This document shows positions 6,194-10,224 of a stretch of 10,224 bases of DNA, one piece after another. The number at the start of each line of letters is the position of its first letter. Position 1 is the first letter of the stretch. Position numbers and translations under genes: made by a program. The stretch is from assembly GCA_025357975.1 (NCBI GenBank), contig JANYKY010000292.1, forward strand, positions 1-10,224, given 5' to 3'. The notes below the pieces were generated by a model. That model worked only from the letters and a program-made list of their open reading frames with translations. It searched no databases and had not been told where the DNA came from. The stretch is from Gemmatimonadaceae bacterium (GTDB lineage: Bacteria > Gemmatimonadota > Gemmatimonadetes > Gemmatimonadales > Gemmatimonadaceae).

Positions 6194-8798
6194 TCAACAG
6201 CCCTCGCGCTTCGGTTGCAGCGTTGGTGATGGCCTGACGCACCGGAACCTTCCCGTAAATCGCACCTTCTTCGTACGCCTCAGAGATGAGGTCAAAGATC
6301 TCGACGACATCGGGGTCGAGATCGATATCGCGAGTGCGCTCGACGTAAGTCGCGTACGTGGACAGAGTCGGCCACTTCTTCAATGAAGCAGTGAACCGCG
6401 GATCCGATGCGAGATCGCGCCGATAGGGAAGCTGGCTCGCTTCTTCGATCAACATCCGGTCCGCGGCGGGAGAAGTGAGATACGCTACAAAGCGCGCCGC
6501 TTCTTCTGGGTGCCGAGTGGTGGTGAAAATCGCGATGCTTCGCAGGTCGGCGAAAGCGAACTGGTCGCGCTCCGGCGTCCCGTCGGCTGATGGAACAGGA
6601 GTTACATCGTAATGGAGCCCCTGGACCTTGAGCTCGTCGAGCTCCTTCACGAACCACGGACCGATGATCTTCATGGCGACTGTTCCATCCATGAACGGGT
6701 CGCGGCCGAGTGCGAAATTGGAGCGGGGAAGTACGCCCTCATCGAATCCGCGGCGCAGCACACTCATGGCGGAAACGGCAGCCTCGTTGTCGAAGACCAC
6801 TTTTCCGTTGGTGACGAGCGTCCGGCCGCCCGAGCTCGCGAGGTAAAGTGGATAAAAGTCATAGAAGCGCTCGTACCATGTCGTCTTGAGCGTCGCCCAG
6901 AATGCCCAGCGATCGGCTCTGCCATCGCCGTTGGTATCTCGCGTAAGGCGCCTGCATGCTTCCAGCAGCTCCGATTGAGTGCGCGGAGGCGCGACGCCTG
7001 CGGCCTTCAGCAGATCCACATTGTACATCAGCATCATCGGGTTCGTTTTCCACGGGAACGCGTAGATCCCCCCATCCGGAAGACGAAGTGATGCGAGCAT
7101 CGCTGCACTGGTGCGCTCCTGCAATCGAGCGGACGTCGCAGTTCGCGTGTCGAGCCGCACTACCCCTTTCGCGCGTACGAGCCTTGCGAGCAGCGCCGAT
7201 GAAACGTTGGAGCTCACATCAGGAGTGGCTCTCGCTACGATGGCCGCGAGCAATACTTCTTCGGTCGATCGGCCGGCCGGCAGGGGCTGTACACGCACCT
7301 GCACACCAGGGTTCTCCAGATTCCATTGAGCGGCAAGCTTCATCGCGAGCCGCGTCTCTGGAGGGTTTGCAGCGGGCCAGTAGGTGAGTGTGATCGGCTG
7401 TGCAGTGGCTGCAGCCGTTCCGGTGGATGCAATCTCCAACCCCGACGTGCCTCGTTTCACGATCAATCGCGTGCCGCCTGGACCATCGAATTCGCGATGA
7501 TCAGGAACTCCCGCGAGAGTCGAGGCGAGCGCTCCCGCCGGACGATATCTCGCGTATTCTGCAGCCTCTGGATTAGACGCAACGGCTTGCATTGCCAAGA
7601 GCGATTCGATCGTCGATTCCGCTCCAGCATTCGGATTCAGTTTTATCGGCGAAGGACCATCAATTCCGTCGAACGTCCTTCCTGTTTTAGCGTCGTACAT
7701 CGCTATGCTGGCCGGATTCGCGCCGGCGAACCAGCCGGCCGTCAGTCCCGCGAATATGGCGTAGCGCGAGTCGCCGGTTGCGTCTGCCAGCGACAGATAT
7801 CCTTCTACGATCGGGCCCAACCCATACGCAATTTGCGGAAACCATTTCGCGGTTCCGTCAGGTGTGACGCTCGATGCGACCTGCCCGGCAAGCAGAAAAC
7901 GCGCCCATAATCCGTCTGCTTCTTTTCTCGCTTCAATCGCAAAATCGGGACGGCGGAGAACAACAGCCGCAACCGCAAGCGCTTGAGTGGATCGCGCGCC
8001 CCACGCGTGCCAGTCTACATCCGGTTTTTCAACGCGTGCCGCCCACGGAGCAGTTTCCGCGTTCCCGCGCGTGAGCGGAACAAGCAGCGAAGCCGTACGA
8101 GTCGCCAGGGAAGCGAGCCCCGGAGACGGATCAGCGCGCTGCAACGCAAGAAGGCCAAGCAACGCTTCTGCAGTCGCTGTGCTCGATCCGTCGACCAGTT
8201 GTCCTGCGGTGACGTCACGATCGAGTCGGGCGATCGCGCGATCGAGCACTGGACGCATCGCCGCAACATCGACGGAATCTGTTTTACCGAGAACCCGTAC
8301 AGCTTCGCCAAGTGCCCAGATGCTGCGAGCCGCCCAGAACGACATGCTCTTTCGGCTGCTCGGCGCGTTTCGATTCAACTGCCCATTCGCGTCGACGAAA
8401 TTTACGAACTCTCCATCGCCCTGTTCCATCGATTCGACGAATGCCAAGAGTCCAAGCGCTTCGGTGCGCGAACGCGGATCGCCCGTCTGTTCGTACGAGT
8501 GGAGATAGGCGACTGTCGCGCGGGCCGCGTCATCGAGACTGGCGATGCCCTCGAATCCATCGCGCGCGGGCGACCCGGTCGGCTTGTAGTCAGGGGCTTC
8601 CGCGTAAAGGGACACAACACGAACGGGACGGCCTCCAACGACTGCGTCGAGTCCCAGATGTCGCAGGTGATCAAGGTTTACAACGAGGACCGATGGGCCG
8701 GCCGGCACTGGATCTGTCGTCCGGCCGCAAGCCGAAATGAGTGCGCAAGCGACAGCCAGAGACGCCAGTAGTTTCAGCTTTCCCGAGACGCCATACAT
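6183..8798 (-). CDS. Periplasmic lipoprotein: alpha/alpha-toroid domain fused to a family 1 ABC solute-binding protein
   Basis: The 871-residue protein is about twice the length of ordinary sugar-binding proteins. It starts with a lipoprotein signal: VSGKLKLLA, a hydrophobic run, and lipobox ISAC with lipidated Cys24. Residues about 25-430 are helical repeats with Trp/Ala-rich patterns (EQGDGEFVNFVD at 125-136, SFWAARSIWALGEA at 153-166, DVDWHAWGARSTQALA near 262-276, NAGAESTIESLLA at 390-402), resembling the six-hairpin toroids of glycosidases and of glycosyltransferases found near GH130. Residues about 465-871 are a CUT1 solute-binding protein: TLTYWPA, WKTNPMMLMYNVDLL (583-597), a DTNGDGRAD calcium-type loop (621-629), FMDGTVAMKIIGPWF (702-716) and EEAARFVAYLTSP (765-777). 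The second half has no signal of its own, so it depends on the fusion for export. ATG 8798 shares a base with the GH130 stop (TGATG); GTG 8801 is the alternative. It should deliver ligand to the MalFG-like permeases. Whether the toroid is catalytic is unknown. Confidence 0.88.
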   Translation of the reverse strand: MYGVSGKLKLLASLAVACALISACGRTTDPVPAGPSVLVVNLDHLRHLGLDAVVGGRPVRVVSLYAEAPDYKPTGSPARDGFEGIASLDDAARATVAYLHSYEQTGDPRSRTEALGLLAFVESMEQGDGEFVNFVDANGQLNRNAPSSRKSMSFWAARSIWALGEAVRVLGKTDSVDVAAMRPVLDRAIARLDRDVTAGQLVDGSSTATAEALLGLLALQRADPSPGLASLATRTASLLVPLTRGNAETAPWAARVEKPDVDWHAWGARSTQALAVAAVVLRRPDFAIEARKEADGLWARFLLAGQVASSVTPDGTAKWFPQIAYGLGPIVEGYLSLADATGDSRYAIFAGLTAGWFAGANPASIAMYDAKTGRTFDGIDGPSPIKLNPNAGAESTIESLLAMQAVASNPEAAEYARYRPAGALASTLAGVPDHREFDGPGGTRLIVKRGTSGLEIASTGTAAATAQPITLTYWPAANPPETRLAMKLAAQWNLENPGVQVRVQPLPAGRSTEEVLLAAIVARATPDVSSNVSSALLARLVRAKGVVRLDTRTATSARLQERTSAAMLASLRLPDGGIYAFPWKTNPMMLMYNVDLLKAAGVAPPRTQSELLEACRRLTRDTNGDGRADRWAFWATLKTTWYERFYDFYPLYLASSGGRTLVTNGKVVFDNEAAVSAMSVLRRGFDEGVLPRSNFALGRDPFMDGTVAMKIIGPWFVKELDELKVQGLHYDVTPVPSADGTPERDQFAFADLRSIAIFTTTRHPEEAARFVAYLTSPAADRMLIEEASQLPYRRDLASDPRFTASLKKWPTLSTYATYVERTRDIDLDPDVVEIFDLISEAYEEGAIYGKVPVRQAITNAATEARGLLSAR

Positions 8799-9805
8799 CA
8801 CAGCGGTGGGCTGCCTTGCCCAAGTGCGATGGCTTTCTCGAGCGAGTCGACAAGGTCGCGTTTGTTGACACGGGCGGCGCCAATCATAACGTCCGATGCC
8901 CCGTAGTACACGATCAGATCATCTCCCAGTTCAACCAGTCCCTGCGCGAAGACAACGCGCACGCCAGTAATGAAATTGGCGTGATCGAGCTGTGGGATAA
9001 TTCCCATCTCTATTTCGTACGGAGCTTCGGGAGTGAGCGGGGGCGTGTCGGACACATAAAGCACAGTCTCCGGGTTCTCGAGATCGAGAACGCACCAACC
9101 CATTGAATAGACGTTGCCCTCTTCGATCGTGGTCGCACCGTGAAACGCGAGGAGCCAGCCGATTCGAGTGCGTATCGGGGGCGCGCCTGCGCCCACGCGT
9201 GAGCTGCGCCACGTGCCTGGCAGAGGTCCGAGAATGGTCGCGCCTTTTACGGGCCATTGTTCGAAGAGCGACGACACTCGCACGCACTCGATTCGCGGCA
9301 TTGGCCGGTGAAGAATTACATACTGTCCGTCAATCTTCTCCGGAAATACGACGCAATTCTTGTTGTCGCCCGCGATGCGCGGTCCATGCCTCTGATAACG
9401 TTCTGGCGCGAGGAGATTGTCGGTGGTGATCAGGCATACGCGGGGACCCGCCGGAGAGTAGCCCGTGTACGTGATCGCGTAAATTCCATCCTCTTCGATC
9501 CACGTGATGCGTGCATCCTCGGCGCCCCATTCTTCGTACGGCTCCTCTCGCCCAACGGCCGGATGGTCCCATATTTCGTCAATGTGAACACCGTCTGACG
9601 ATAGGGCGAGACCGAGGCATGAGTGATTGGTGTCTTTTTCGAACACTCGAACCAGCAGCACCACCTTCCCGCTTGCTCGATCGATTGCAGCGCCCGGATT
9701 GAAAGTCCCGGTTGCTGTCGTAAATGAAATGTCAGATGGGCAAACAAGCGGGTTCTCCGCAGCGCGCTCGAGCCGCGCGATCACGATGCGATTCCGGACA
9801 GCCAT
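8798..9805 (-). CDS. GH130 glycoside phosphorylase, probably acting on beta-mannosides
   Basis: Five-bladed beta-propeller enzymes of GH130 cleave beta-mannosidic bonds, mostly by phosphorolysis, giving mannose 1-phosphate. Numbering from ATG 9805 (335 residues): TFNPGAA near 34-40, VVLLVRV (48-54), WGAEDARITWIEEDGIYAI (93-111) with Asp97 in the position of the GH130 catalytic acid, DNKNCVVFPEKIDGQYVILH (147-166) then Arg-Pro, GAGAPPI (205-211), GWLLAFHG (216-223), and VVFAQGL...LIVYYGASD (284-305). The basic residues and His expected around the phosphate site seem retained (Lys156, His166, Arg167, His222), which favours a phosphorylase over a hydrolase. The short length fits the mannooligosaccharide-phosphorylase branch better than the longer mannosylglucose phosphorylases. 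No signal peptide is seen, so it is cytoplasmic. The ATG overlaps the upstream gene by 25 bases; GTG at 9784 (codon 8) would give a 4-base GTGA overlap and a family-like N-terminus (MIARLERAAENPL). Confidence 0.9.
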   Translation of the reverse strand: MAVRNRIVIARLERAAENPLVCPSDISFTTATGTFNPGAAIDRASGKVVLLVRVFEKDTNHSCLGLALSSDGVHIDEIWDHPAVGREEPYEEWGAEDARITWIEEDGIYAITYTGYSPAGPRVCLITTDNLLAPERYQRHGPRIAGDNKNCVVFPEKIDGQYVILHRPMPRIECVRVSSLFEQWPVKGATILGPLPGTWRSSRVGAGAPPIRTRIGWLLAFHGATTIEEGNVYSMGWCVLDLENPETVLYVSDTPPLTPEAPYEIEMGIIPQLDHANFITGVRVVFAQGLVELGDDLIVYYGASDVMIGAARVNKRDLVDSLEKAIALGQGSPPL

Positions 9806-10224
9806 CTCGTATATAGCCGATCGAAGTGAGCCTGTGGCGCCGAGTAATATTCATCTGGTGTCACGTCGAGCACGGAAGGGATGTGCGCTGAGGATTGATT
9901 CAACTCTCCAGCGTCCCGCCGCTGCCTGAATTTCCGAAAGACGGCCGCTGCCGGTTTTTCGCTTCCATCAGCGCGAACGAGTCCGAACGTACGCTCCCTG
10001 ATGGCAGTCGAGATCGGAGGCCTGTCGAAAAGCTTCGGATCGTAGTCGCCATGGCACCATGCATATGCGCCGGAAGATCCCGTTGCGACCAATCGATCGA
10101 GCACGTCACTGTAGTAATCAGCGGCCTCTTCTTCCGACGCGAGATACTGCGAGAGCGGGGCTCCGAGAAAATCATCAGTAATCGTGTGGCCCGCGACACC
10201 GGGCGCGGCGGTGCACAAGCCGAA
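9781..10224 (-). CDS. GH5-like (clan GH-A) glycosidase, C-terminal fragment (5' end outside window)
   Basis: The 147 visible residues are open to the right edge and begin FGLCTAAPG. In GH5-type beta-mannanases and beta-mannosidases a Glu-Phe-Gly triplet at the end of beta-strand 7 carries the nucleophile; the Glu would be the codon just beyond the edge. Then come a helix (EEEAADYYSDVLDRLVATGSS), the strand-8 segment GAYAWCHGDYDP with Trp and the DYDP pattern, PPISTAIRERTFGLVRADGSEKPAA (substrate-side loop, then the usual 'GLVRADGSxKP' close of the barrel), and a C-terminal tail ending RLYTRWLSGIAS. Stop is TGA at 9781-9783. It is the most upstream operon gene visible, overlapping the GH130 gene. 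Location in the cell cannot be judged without the N-terminus. Clan-level assignment is fairly firm; family and mannan specificity are inferred from the GH130 neighbour. Confidence 0.72.
   Translation of the reverse strand, partial: FGLCTAAPGVAGHTITDDFLGAPLSQYLASEEEAADYYSDVLDRLVATGSSGAYAWCHGDYDPKLFDRPPISTAIRERTFGLVRADGSEKPAAAVFRKFRQRRDAGELNQSSAHIPSVLDVTPDEYYSAPQAHFDRLYTRWLSGIAS

Noticed and set aside
7983..8771. Long + strand open frame (262 codons) opposite the lipoprotein gene
   Set aside because: It is antisense to a well-supported coding sequence, is rich in Arg, Ser and Cys with no recognisable motif, and has no family resemblance; it is a composition effect.
1..10224. CRISPR arrays, tRNA or rRNA genes
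   Set aside because: No regularly spaced repeats, cloverleaf with anticodon arm, or rRNA-like stretches were seen; nearly all of the window is protein-coding.

Overview
The window looks like a carbohydrate-uptake island from a Gram-negative bacterium with moderately high GC. A SusC/SusD outer-membrane glycan-uptake pair sits beside a Gram-negative-style sugar ABC transporter operon with frequent GTG starts, tightly overlapped genes and clear GGAGG-type ribosome binding sites. Typical Bacteroidota SusCD loci are more AT-rich and rarely carry MalFGK-type importers, so Gemmatimonadota (or a similar soil phylum) is the best guess. This is an inference from gene content and style; there is no rRNA or other phylogenetic marker here.

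Layout. On the + strand are the C-terminal half of a SusC/RagA TonB-dependent receptor (2-1606, cut by the left edge) and a complete SusD/RagB lipoprotein (1641-3119), followed by a strong hairpin terminator (3131-3177). The gap 3120-3422 also holds a 151-bp element with 38-bp inverted arms (3209-3359), exactly where the two convergent transcription units meet. On the - strand, reading from the right edge, lie the C-terminal part of a GH5-like clan GH-A glycosidase (9781-10224, cut), a GH130 glycoside phosphorylase (8798-9805), an unusual lipoprotein joining an alpha/alpha-toroid domain to an ABC solute-binding protein (6183-8798), the two permeases MalF-like (5330-6193) and MalG-like (4518-5333), and the MalK/UgpC-like ATPase (3423-4517). 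Every junction of this operon overlaps or abuts, so the genes are almost certainly co-transcribed and translationally coupled.

Working model (inference). GH130 next to a GH5-like enzyme points to beta-mannosides as the substrate. SusCD would carry oligosaccharides across the outer membrane. The toroid-SBP lipoprotein would bind, and perhaps process, them in the periplasm. MalFGK would pump them into the cytoplasm, where GH130 phosphorolysis would yield a sugar 1-phosphate. The convergent SusCD pair may serve the same substrate, but the sequence does not prove it.

The most unusual items are the toroid-SBP fusion and the structured inverted-repeat element between the converging operons. No RNA genes, CRISPR arrays, transposase genes or transcriptional regulators were seen.
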